From: JBFWQM01 sp050249455
GTDB taxonomy: Bacteria; Pseudomonadota; Alphaproteobacteria; MPNO01; VGEU01
Length of the DNA: 16,180 bases
Assembly (NCBI GenBank): GCA_050249455.1
Contig: JBFWQM010000111.1
Location: forward strand, 1 to 16,180
Direction of reading: 5' to 3'
The notes under the pieces were generated by a model. It had not been told where the DNA came from and searched no databases. It saw only the letters and a program-made list of their open reading frames with translations. Made by a program: the position numbers and the translations under genes. Numbering within the stretch: the first letter of the stretch is position 1; the number at the start of each line of letters is the position of its first letter. This document shows positions 1-7,102 of the stretch, one piece after another.

Positions 1-6
1 TGAGCG

Positions 7-972
7 ATGAGCACCGAGCGCGAGCCGATCCGGGACGTGGCGCATCTCGGCCATGTCGAACTGCTGACGCCGAAGCCGGACAAGAGCCTGTGGTTCTTCA
101 CCGAGCTGCTGGGCATGGAGTGCGTGCACCAGGAGGGCCAGTCGGCCTACCTGCGCGCCTATGGCGACTACGCCACCACGACCCTGAAGCTGACCGAGGC
201 GCCGCAGGCCGGCGTCGGCCACGTCGCGTGGCGGGCGATCAGCCAGAAGGCGCTGGAGCGGCGCGTCGCCGCGGTGGAGCCGACCGGGCTCGGCCTCGGC
301 TGGTCGAACGGCGACTTCGGCCACGGCGCCAACTACCGCTTCCGCGACCCCGACGGGCACCTGATGGAGCTCTATTTCGAGGAGGAGAAGTACGTTGCGC
401 CGCCCGCGCTGAAGTCGACGCTCGGCAACATGCCGATGAAGCACCCGCTGCACGGCGTCGGCGTGCGCAAGACCGACCACCTGGCGCTCCTGTGCAAGGA
501 GGTCGCGCCGAACCGCGCGTTCATGGACGAGGTGCTGGGCTGCCAGCTGCGCGAGCAGGTGCGCTACGAGAACGGCACGGTGGAAATCGGCTCGTGGATG
601 AGCTTCAACGCCAACCACCACGAGGTCGCCTACGTGAAGGACCGCGCCAACGTGAACGGCCGGCTGCACCACTTCTCGCTCTACGCCGAGACGCGCGACC
701 ACGTGCTGCGCGCCGCCGACCTCTACATGGAGCACGGCATCCCGATCGAGGCCGGCCCGTCGCGGCACAACAACTCGCAGGCGTTCTACATCTACGCCTA
801 TGAGCCGGGCGGCAACCGGGTGGAGATCTACAACTCCGGCTTCTTCGTCTACGCGCCCGACTTCGAGCCGGTGATCTGGACCGAGGAGACCCGCGGCCCC
901 GGCGTCTACTGGGGCCAGCCGCTACCGGAGAGCTTCATGAACTACGGCACGCCGGCGATCGAGGGGCGCTGA
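7..972 (+). CDS. Extradiol ring-cleavage dioxygenase of the VOC superfamily (catechol 2,3-dioxygenase-like)
   Basis: The 321-residue protein has the two-module VOC layout of type I extradiol dioxygenases, which open catechol-type rings next to the diol using Fe(II) and O2. The C-terminal module carries a full candidate active site: metal ligands H158 (in TDHLAL), H222 (in LHHFSLY) and E273 (in GNRVEIY), plus H254 and Y263, spaced as I recall for XylE H246 and Y255. H204/H205 (NANHHEVAYV) may be the second-sphere acid-base His. The N-terminal module (about residues 10-130, ending RDPDGHLMELYF) lacks the same triad, as is normal for a structural domain. Length is typical. The physiological ring substrate cannot be read from sequence. 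The ATG at 7 follows a TGA at 1-3 that could end an upstream gene. A palindromic element starts 8 nt after the stop. Confidence 0.88.
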   Translation: MSTEREPIRDVAHLGHVELLTPKPDKSLWFFTELLGMECVHQEGQSAYLRAYGDYATTTLKLTEAPQAGVGHVAWRAISQKALERRVAAVEPTGLGLGWSNGDFGHGANYRFRDPDGHLMELYFEEEKYVAPPALKSTLGNMPMKHPLHGVGVRKTDHLALLCKEVAPNRAFMDEVLGCQLREQVRYENGTVEIGSWMSFNANHHEVAYVKDRANVNGRLHHFSLYAETRDHVLRAADLYMEHGIPIEAGPSRHNNSQAFYIYAYEPGGNRVEIYNSGFFVYAPDFEPVIWTEETRGPGVYWGQPLPESFMNYGTPAIEGR

Positions 973-980
973 ATCTCTAG

Positions 981-1083
981 GCGGATACGCCCCCTTCCCC
1001 AACCCCCTCCCACGAGGGGAGGGGGGCTTAGAAGTTCTCCCCCTCCCCTCGCTGGAGGGGGTCGGGGGGAGGGGCCTCTCCGC
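981..1083. repeat. Palindromic C/G-rich element A, downstream of the dioxygenase gene
   Basis: Two imperfectly complementary arms (981-1026 and 1037-1083) flank a 10-nt spacer, CTTAGAAGTT. Each arm begins with GCGGA at the outside and ends in a run of G/C around CCCCTCCC and GAGGGGAGGGGG; each arm also contains its own smaller palindrome. The left arm is nearly identical over about 45 nt to the reverse complement of the right arm of the element at 5580-5677, so this is a dispersed family and not a chance hairpin. It sits between convergent transcription units (dioxygenase on plus, tRNA-Ala on minus). The architecture resembles REP/BIME-type extragenic palindromes; its function is not known. 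Confidence 0.85.
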
Positions 1084-1087
1084 GCGC

Positions 1088-1114
1088 AAACGAAAGACGG
1101 CGCCGAGAGCGCCG
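1088..1114 (-). terminator. Intrinsic terminator of the tRNA-Ala gene
   Basis: Read on the minus strand, a 6-bp stem CGGCGC/GCGCCG with loop TCTCG (1098-1114) is followed directly by the T-rich stretch TCTTTCGTTT (1097 down to 1088). It lies 27 nt beyond the tRNA 3' end, in the correct orientation for that gene. Confidence 0.7.
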
Positions 1115-1141
1115 CCGGACCGGATCGAGCCTGAAGGGATT

Positions 1142-1217
<76 letters not shown>

Positions 1218-1230
1218 ACGCGCGGGCGGG

Positions 1231-1260
1231 ATAATGCGGAAACCGCCGCGGCGCTGTCAA
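1231..1260 (-). promoter_or_regulatory. Sigma-70-type promoter of tRNA-Ala
   Basis: On the minus strand a perfect -35 box TTGACA (1260-1255) is followed after 18 bp by CATTAT (1236-1231), 4/6 to the -10 consensus. The tRNA 5' end is 13 nt further on. The stretch after the -10 is pure G/C plus T (CCCGCCCGCGCG), like the GC-rich discriminators of stringently controlled stable-RNA promoters; that control is inference. Confidence 0.75.
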
Positions 1261-1343
1261 GCTTCGGGCGGCCGCCTTGCACGGCGCGGATGGGAACGCT
1301 AGCTTGCCGGCGTTAACACGATAACCAGCCTGCTGGCGGGGCA

Positions 1344-1649
1344 ATGGAAATCATCCTGGGGCCGCTCTTCCGACTGCTCGACGTGGTGATCGACCTCTAC
1401 ATCTGGATGGTCATCATCTCGGCCATCCTGAGCCTCCTGGTCGCGTTCAACGTGGTGAACGTGCGCAACCGGGCGGTCTACATGATCGGCGACTTCCTCA
1501 ACCGGGTCACCGAGCCGGCGCTGGCGCCGATCCGCCGCATGCTGCCCAACCTGGGCGGCATCGACATCTCGCCGGTGATCCTGATCCTGCTGCTGTGGTT
1601 CCTGCGCGAGGTGCTGCACCGGCTGGCCATCGCCCTGGGGGCCTATTGA
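1344..1649 (+). CDS. yggT: YggT family integral membrane protein
   Basis: The 101-residue protein matches the YggT family in length and pattern. It has an N-terminal hydrophobic segment (about residues 4-34, containing DVVIDLYIWMVIISAIL), a short polar loop, the family signature RVTEPALAPIRRMLPNLGG (residues 53-71) and a second hydrophobic segment, IDISPVILILLLWFL. It is an inner-membrane protein; roles in osmotic tolerance and in cell-envelope or division functions have been suggested for relatives, but the biochemical activity is not settled. It is the first gene of a compact operon: its stop overlaps the start of the DUF167 gene, which in turn overlaps folD. GGCGGGG just before the ATG is only a weak ribosome binding site. 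A possible promoter (TTGCAC at 1277, 17 bp, TAGCTT at 1300) lies upstream. Confidence 0.93.
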   Translation: MEIILGPLFRLLDVVIDLYIWMVIISAILSLLVAFNVVNVRNRAVYMIGDFLNRVTEPALAPIRRMLPNLGGIDISPVILILLLWFLREVLHRLAIALGAY

Positions 1650-1978
1650 GCGATCGGCGTTCCCCGTTCCGGCCGGCCGCGGACGGCGTGCGGGTGGCCG
1701 TGCGGGTGACGCCGCGCGCCCGGCGCGAGCGGATCGAGGGCGTGGTCGCCGACGCCGCGGGCGAGCCGGCCGTGAAGGTCGCGGTCGGCGCGCCGCCGGC
1801 CGACGGCAAAGCCAACGCGGCGGTCATCGCCCTGCTGGCCGACGCCTGGGGGCTGCCGAGGTCCGCCATCGGGATCGCCGCGGGCGCGGCGGACCGGCGC
1901 AAGATGCTGCATATCGCGGGCGACCCGGCGGCGCTGATGGCCCGCCTGGACGCGTGGCGGGAGGGGATCGGTGGCTGA
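1646..1978 (+). CDS. DUF167 (YggU-like) family protein
   Basis: A small basic protein of 110 residues with the DUF167 core: VRVAVRVTPRARRERIEGV, then VKVAVGAPPADGKANAAVIALLAD, where the APP-DGKAN motif is the family hallmark. The fold is known from structural genomics of YggU relatives; the function is not known. I choose the TTG at 1646 as start because it overlaps the yggT stop (the four bases TTGA serve both), has GGGGG 5-9 nt upstream, and gives a protein beginning SDRRSPFR just before the conserved domain. An ATG at 1595 in the same frame would bury the N-terminus in yggT and add a non-family, alanine- and glycine-rich leader. Linkage with yggT is a common proteobacterial arrangement. 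The 3' end overlaps folD by 8 bp. Confidence 0.85.
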   Translation: MSDRRSPFRPAADGVRVAVRVTPRARRERIEGVVADAAGEPAVKVAVGAPPADGKANAAVIALLADAWGLPRSAIGIAAGAADRRKMLHIAGDPAALMARLDAWREGIGG

Positions 1979-2864
1979 CGCGGCGCTGATCGACGGCAAG
2001 GCCCACGCGGCGGCGCTGCGCGGGCGCGTCGCCGCGGCGGCGGCCGACCTGCGCGCCCGCCATGGCGTGACCCCGGGCCTCGCTGCCGTGCTGGTCGGCG
2101 ACGACCCGGCGAGCCAGGTCTATGTCCGCAACAAGGGCAAGGCGGCGGAGGAAGCCGGCCTCGCCTCGTTCAACCACCTGCTGCCGGCCGACACTTCGGC
2201 CGAGACGCTGCTGGGCCTGGTGCGGCAGTTGAACGCAGACCCAGCGGTCGACGGCATCCTGGTCCAGCTCCCTTTGCCCCGCCCGCTCGATTCAGAGGCG
2301 GTGATCGACGCCATCGACCCGGCGAAGGACGTCGACGGCTTCCACACCGTCAATGTCGGCCGGCTCGCCACCGGCCGCCGCGACGGCACCCTGGTGCCCG
2401 GCACGCCGCTCGGCTGCCTGATGCTGCTGGAGGCAACCTGCGGCCGCCTGGCCGGGCGCGACGCGGTGGTGGTGGGCCGGTCCAACATCGTCGGCAAGCC
2501 GATGGCGCAACTGCTGCTGCAGGCCGACTGCACGGTGACGGTGGCGCACTCGAAGACCCGCGACCTCGCCGCCGCCTGCCGCGGCGCCGACATCCTGGTC
2601 GCCGCGGTCGGCCGGCCGGGCCTGGTGCGCGGCGACTGGATCAAGCCCGGCGCGACGGTGATCGACGTCGGCATCAACCGTATTGACGCCGGCGGCGGCA
2701 AGTCGCGACTGGTCGGCGACGTCGCGTTCGACGAGGCGAAGGCGGTCGCCGGGGCGATCACGCCGGTGCCGGGCGGCGTCGGGCCGATGACCATCGCGTG
2801 CCTGCTGCGCAACACGGTGATGGCGGCGTGCTGGCGCCGCGGCCTGCCGGCGCCGGAGATCTGA
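1971..2864 (+). CDS. folD: Bifunctional methylenetetrahydrofolate dehydrogenase / methenyltetrahydrofolate cyclohydrolase
   Basis: FolD interconverts 5,10-methylene-THF, 5,10-methenyl-THF and 10-formyl-THF with NADP(H), supplying one-carbon units for purine and formyl-Met-tRNA synthesis in the cytosol. The 297-residue length is normal. The catalytic region SQVYVRNKGKA contains Y51 and K55, equivalent to the catalytic Tyr and Lys of E. coli FolD; VQLPLP (about 98-103) and DVDGFH (120-125) form the folate site. The NADP-binding signature GRSNIVGKPMAQLLL (169-183) and the C-terminal PVPGGVGPMT (265-274) are intact. The start is GTG at 1971, preceded by a good ribosome binding site, GGGAGGGG, inside the overlapping DUF167 gene. 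It is the last gene of the yggT operon; a 175-bp palindromic element begins 20 nt after its stop. Confidence 0.98.
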   Translation: MADAALIDGKAHAAALRGRVAAAAADLRARHGVTPGLAAVLVGDDPASQVYVRNKGKAAEEAGLASFNHLLPADTSAETLLGLVRQLNADPAVDGILVQLPLPRPLDSEAVIDAIDPAKDVDGFHTVNVGRLATGRRDGTLVPGTPLGCLMLLEATCGRLAGRDAVVVGRSNIVGKPMAQLLLQADCTVTVAHSKTRDLAAACRGADILVAAVGRPGLVRGDWIKPGATVIDVGINRIDAGGGKSRLVGDVAFDEAKAVAGAITPVPGGVGPMTIACLLRNTVMAACWRRGLPAPEI

Positions 2865-2884
2865 GCGGCGGCGGAAGCTGGTCG

Positions 2885-3059
2885 CCGTTGAGAAGCCGGC
2901 GGCCTCCCACCTCACCCGCTCGCTGCGCTCGCGCCCTCTCCCCCCAATGGGCGGAGAGGGTAAGAAGCGTCCCTCTCCGCCCACTATGGGGGGAGAGGGA
3001 GGGGACCCATCGCAACGTGATGGGGAGGGTGAGGTGGGCGGCCGCCGGATCCTCAACGG
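2885..3059. repeat. Large nested inverted-repeat element C (175 bp)
   Basis: The ends are a perfect 8-bp inverted repeat (CCGTTGAG at 2885-2892, CTCAACGG at 3052-3059). Inside are long inverted arms: 2896-2917 against 3027-3048 (CCGGCGGCC, CCCACCTCACCC), and 2934-2960 against 2971-2999 (CCCTCTCC, GGGCGGAGAGGG) around a 10-nt spacer, TAAGAAGCGT. The symmetry is imperfect, with the right side about 13 nt longer. Because the halves are inverted, both strands encode the same chance peptide motif, GEVGGRR. It fills almost all of the folD-nnrU intergenic space. It could be a MITE-like remnant or a compound extragenic palindrome; no transposase is nearby. Confidence 0.8.
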
Positions 3060-3104
3060 GTCACGGCTTAACGACGTCGCAATGAAAGGACGCGAGACCG
3101 CGCC

Positions 3105-3809
3105 ATGGACACGATGTCCGAGACCTTGACGTCGCTGTGGCTGTCGACCGCCCTGTTCGTCGGCGGCCACTTCGTGCTGTCGAGCGGCGCGGTGCGGCCG
3201 CGGCTGGTTGCCGCGCTGGGCGACGGCGGCTTCATGATCGGCTATTCGCTGTTCGCCATCGCGACCTTCATATGGATGAACATGGCGTTCAGCCGCGCGC
3301 CGATGGTGCGGCTGTGGGTGGCGGGCGACTGGTCGTGGTACCTCGCGCTCGCGGTGATGCCGGTCGCCGCGATCCTGCTCGCCTGCGGCTACCTGACGCC
3401 GAACCCGGCGGCGGTCGGTGGCCAGCGCGTGCTGAGCCGGCCCGACCCGGCGCCCGGCATCTTCAAGGTGACCCGGCACCCGGTCATGTGGGCCATCGCG
3501 CTGTGGGCGGTCGCGCACACCATCGCGACCGGCGACGCGGCCGCCGTGATCTTCTTCGGCGGCCTCGCGCTGCTGGCCGTGGTCGGCATGCTCCATATCG
3601 AGCTGCGGCGCAACCGCTCGGGCGACGACAACTGGCGGCGCCTGGTCGCGGTCACGTCCTTCGTGCCGTTCGTCGCCGCGCTCCAGGGCCGGGCGCGGAT
3701 CAGCCTGTCGGACATCGGCTGGAGCCGGATCGCGGTCGGGATCGCGTTCTACCTGATCCTGCTGTACGGCCACGAGGCGGTGATTGGCATCAGCGTCGTG
3801 CCGCGTTGA
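3105..3809 (+). CDS. nnrU: NnrU family membrane protein
   Basis: A 234-residue polytopic membrane protein with about six hydrophobic segments. Family features are GGHFVLSS near the N-terminus (H22), the central TRHPVMWAIALWAVAH (residues 123-138) with its two histidines (H125, H138), and DDNWRR in the last third. NnrU was named from nitric-oxide-reductase regions of denitrifiers; plant Z-ISO (zeta-carotene isomerase), a haem-binding relative, shares the domain. No denitrification or carotenoid gene is visible here, so the role is open. The ATG at 3105 is used; ATG 3114 in the same frame is an alternative. Neither has a strong ribosome binding site. The last 20 bp overlap, in antisense, the 3' end of the EamA permease gene on the other strand. 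Confidence 0.88.
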   Translation: MDTMSETLTSLWLSTALFVGGHFVLSSGAVRPRLVAALGDGGFMIGYSLFAIATFIWMNMAFSRAPMVRLWVAGDWSWYLALAVMPVAAILLACGYLTPNPAAVGGQRVLSRPDPAPGIFKVTRHPVMWAIALWAVAHTIATGDAAAVIFFGGLALLAVVGMLHIELRRNRSGDDNWRRLVAVTSFVPFVAALQGRARISLSDIGWSRIAVGIAFYLILLYGHEAVIGISVVPR

Positions 3810-4677
3810 GCCGCGATTCGCGCCGGGTGATGTAGGTCGAGGCGGCGAAGATGATCGCCGCGCCGACCCAGGTCCAGGCGTCCGACAGCTCGCCGAACAG
3901 CGCGAAGCCGAGCACGGCGGAGAACGGCAGCCGCATGAAGTCGATCGGCATGACGGCGCTGGCGTCCGCCGCGGCGAACGACCGCGCCTGGCAGTAGTGC
4001 GCCGCCCAGCCGGCGGCGCCGAGCGCGAGGATGGCCGGCGCGTGGTGCCACGACGGCGTCACCCACACGAACAGCGACGGCACCAGGGTCAGCGGCAGGC
4101 TGAGCAAATTGAGGTAGCACACCGTGACCGCCGCGTTCTCGGTCCCGGCCAGCGCCTTCAGCGAGATCCACGCGCCGGCATAGAGCACTGCCGAGCACAG
4201 CATCACGATCACCGGCAGGTCGACCGTCGCGATGCCGGGCCGCACGATCACCATCGCGCCGCCGAAGCCGATGCAGGCGGCGATCCAGCGCGGCCCATCC
4301 ACCCGCTCCTTCAGCACCAGCGCCGCGACGACCAGGGCAATGAGCGGAATCAGGAACAGGAGCGCCGCGGTGTCCGACATCGCGATGTAGCTCATCGCCC
4401 AGAAATTGGTGACCATCGCGAGGTAGGACAGCGTCGCGCGCAGCACGTGGCCGCCGAAGCGCCGGGTGCGCAGCGCCGCGAACCCGGCGCCGGCGATCAT
4501 CGGCGCGGCGATGGCGAGCCCGATGACGTTGCGGAACAGCACGATCTCGAACGCCGAGAAGGTGCGCGACAGATAGCGCACGCTGGCCAGCAGCACGGCG
4601 AAGGCGAACGCCGCCGCGAGCATCCACAAGGCGCCGCGGACGAAGGAGGCGCGCGTCGCCGCGGCGGGCGCGGCCAT
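3790..4677 (-). CDS. EamA/DMT family permease (second of tandem pair)
   Basis: A 295-residue inner-membrane protein with ten predicted hydrophobic helices in two EamA repeats. Landmarks are the first helix FVRGALWMLAAAFAFAV, FSAFEIVLFRNVIG, the first-repeat end IGFGGAMVIVRPG, and the second-repeat end AWTWVGAAIIFAASTYITRR. The drug/metabolite transporter superfamily exports small metabolites or amino acids; no substrate can be assigned. It is clearly paralogous to the gene immediately upstream (4679-5569), with the same landmarks in the same order. Its ATG follows the upstream stop by a single base (TGA-C-ATG), and no ribosome binding site is visible, which suggests reinitiation by ribosomes finishing the first gene. 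It ends by overlapping nnrU tail to tail by 20 bp. Confidence 0.92.
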   Translation of the reverse strand: MAAPAAATRASFVRGALWMLAAAFAFAVLLASVRYLSRTFSAFEIVLFRNVIGLAIAAPMIAGAGFAALRTRRFGGHVLRATLSYLAMVTNFWAMSYIAMSDTAALLFLIPLIALVVAALVLKERVDGPRWIAACIGFGGAMVIVRPGIATVDLPVIVMLCSAVLYAGAWISLKALAGTENAAVTVCYLNLLSLPLTLVPSLFVWVTPSWHHAPAILALGAAGWAAHYCQARSFAAADASAVMPIDFMRLPFSAVLGFALFGELSDAWTWVGAAIIFAASTYITRRESRLNAARR

Positions 4678-4678
4678 G

Positions 4679-5569
4679 TCAGACGCGGGCGGCGGCGCGG
4701 GCGCGCTCGCGCCGCGCCTCCAGCCGGGTGATGTAGGTGGTCGAGGCGAAGATGATCGCGGCGCCGACCCAGGTCCAGACGTCGGAAGCCTCGCGGAACA
4801 GGAACCAGCCGAACACCGCGGCGCCGACCAGCTTCAGAAAATCGATCGGCGCGATGATGCTGATGTCGGCCAGCGCATAGGCGCGGCCCATGAACACGTG
4901 CGCCAAGGTGCCGAACGCGCCGAGCGCCAGCAGCCACGGCAGGTCGGCCGCCGACGGCCACACCCATGCCGGGATCGCCGGCCCCAGCGCCAAGGGCAGC
5001 GAGATGGCGTGGAACTGGAACGCCAGCATCGGCCCCGACACCGTGCCGGCCAGCCGCTTGGTGGTCAGGTGCGTGCCGGCGTAGAACACCGCCGACAGCA
5101 GCACCAGCAGCGCCGCCGGGCTGAAATCGACGAAGCCGGGCCGGATGATCACCAGCGCGCCGGCAAAGCCGACCAGGGTGGCGACCGCGCGCCGCGCATC
5201 GACCCGCTCGTGCAGGAACAGCGCCGCGCCGACGATGATGAACAGCGGCAGGGTGAACTGCAGCGCCACCGCGTCGGACAGCGCCATCACGCCGAGCGCG
5301 GCGAACCACGTCGCCATGCCGGCGAAGCCGAACAGCCCGCGCAGCAGCACCAGCCGCAGGTTGCGCGTCGTCATCTCGCGCACGCCGGTGCGCATCAGCC
5401 ACGGCAGCTGAAGCGCGATGCCGATGATGCAGCGGAAGAACACGATCTCGTAGGCCGAGAAGGTCGGCGACAGCCAGCGCACCACCGCGACCAGCCCGGC
5501 GAACGACACCGTCTGCGCCAGCATCCACAGCGCGCCGGCGACGACGTTGTTGCGGCTTACCGGCGGCAT
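4679..5569 (-). CDS. EamA/DMT family permease (first of tandem pair)
   Basis: A 296-residue DMT permease with two EamA repeats: NVVAGALWMLAQTVSFAGL, FSAYEIVFFRCIIGIA, VGFAGALVIIRPGF and VWTWVGAAIIFASTTYITR. An inner-membrane small-molecule exporter is likely; the substrate is unknown. I start it at the ATG 5569 (MPPVSRNN), which fits the family's short N-terminus. The frame stays open upstream to 5716 only because it runs through the palindromic repeat, which would add about 49 residues of PPPPNPLPRGEG-like sequence not belonging to the protein. No ribosome binding site or promoter is obvious in the few bases between the repeat and the ATG, so transcription may come from argG through the repeat. 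Confidence 0.92.
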   Translation of the reverse strand: MPPVSRNNVVAGALWMLAQTVSFAGLVAVVRWLSPTFSAYEIVFFRCIIGIALQLPWLMRTGVREMTTRNLRLVLLRGLFGFAGMATWFAALGVMALSDAVALQFTLPLFIIVGAALFLHERVDARRAVATLVGFAGALVIIRPGFVDFSPAALLVLLSAVFYAGTHLTTKRLAGTVSGPMLAFQFHAISLPLALGPAIPAWVWPSAADLPWLLALGAFGTLAHVFMGRAYALADISIIAPIDFLKLVGAAVFGWFLFREASDVWTWVGAAIIFASTTYITRLEARRERARAAARV

Positions 5570-5579
5570 CGTTCGGCGG

Positions 5580-5677
5580 CCGGCGCCCCCTCCCCCTACC
5601 CCCTCCCACGAGGGGAGGGGGTCTTCCTGCTCCCCCTCCCCTCGTGGGAGGGGGTTGGGGGGAGGGGGCGTCTCCGC
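5580..5677. repeat. Palindromic C/G-rich element B, downstream of argG
   Basis: Arms at 5580-5621 and 5632-5677 are inverted around a 10-nt spacer, TCTTCCTGCT. The arms share CCCCCTCCCACGAGGGGAGG and its complement. The right arm (reverse complement beginning GCGGAGACGCCCCC) is nearly identical to the left arm of the element at 981-1083 (GCGGATACGCCCCC). The element starts 22 nt beyond the argG stop and lies only 10 nt before the start codon of the first EamA permease, so it occupies the whole leader of that gene. Confidence 0.87.
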
Positions 5678-5699
5678 ACCTCGCTCCCTACGGAACCCC

Positions 5700-6932
<1,233 letters not shown>

Positions 6933-6967
6933 GGCTGCGCCCTCTCCTCCGTCCGTTACGGCGGCGC

Positions 6968-6995
6968 AGTATAGGCACTGCGGCAGGGAGGGCAA
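6968..6995 (-). promoter_or_regulatory. Sigma-70-type promoter of argG
   Basis: On the minus strand TTGCCC (6995-6990, 4/6 to the -35 consensus) is separated by 16 bp from TATACT (6973-6968, 5/6 to the -10 consensus). The predicted transcript would have a leader of about 30 nt containing the GGAGGAG ribosome binding site. I see no ARG-box-like AT-rich dyad in the few bases around it. Confidence 0.55.
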
Positions 6996-7033
6996 TGGAA
7001 GGCGGCGGCATGCCGCGCCTGCAAGGGTGCTAT

Positions 7034-7093
7034 GTAGGGGCGGGTTTCAAACCCGCCCTTGGCGCCGCGGGCGGGTTTGAAACCCGCCCCTAC
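7034..7093. repeat. Perfect 25-bp inverted repeat with nested palindromes (element D)
   Basis: Arms 7034-7058 and 7069-7093 are exact reverse complements, separated by the 10-nt spacer TTGGCGCCGC. Each arm begins GTAGGGG at the outside and is itself almost a palindrome around GGGTTTCAAACCC. The cruciform or transcript could therefore fold as one long hairpin or two small ones. It lies 9 nt after the rlmN stop and about 40 bp upstream of the argG promoter. From memory, GGGGCGGGTTTCAAACCC-type extragenic repeats recur in many high-GC genomes. Confidence 0.93.
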
Positions 7094-7102
7094 CGATCGA
7101 TT

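Noticed and set aside
1595..1645. Longer start of the DUF167 gene at ATG 1595
   Set aside because: It lies inside yggT and adds residues unlike the family; the TTG at 1646 fits spacing, overlap and domain start better.
2292..3773. Long minus-strand open frame (493 codons) across folD, the repeat and nnrU
   Set aside because: It is antisense to folD and nnrU, very rich in Arg, Asp, Gln and His in the manner of shadow frames in GC-rich DNA, and runs through the inverted repeat.
6933..6995. Upstream start of argG at 6995
   Set aside because: It would place the start codon inside the -35 box of a good promoter; ATG 6932 has a strong ribosome binding site.
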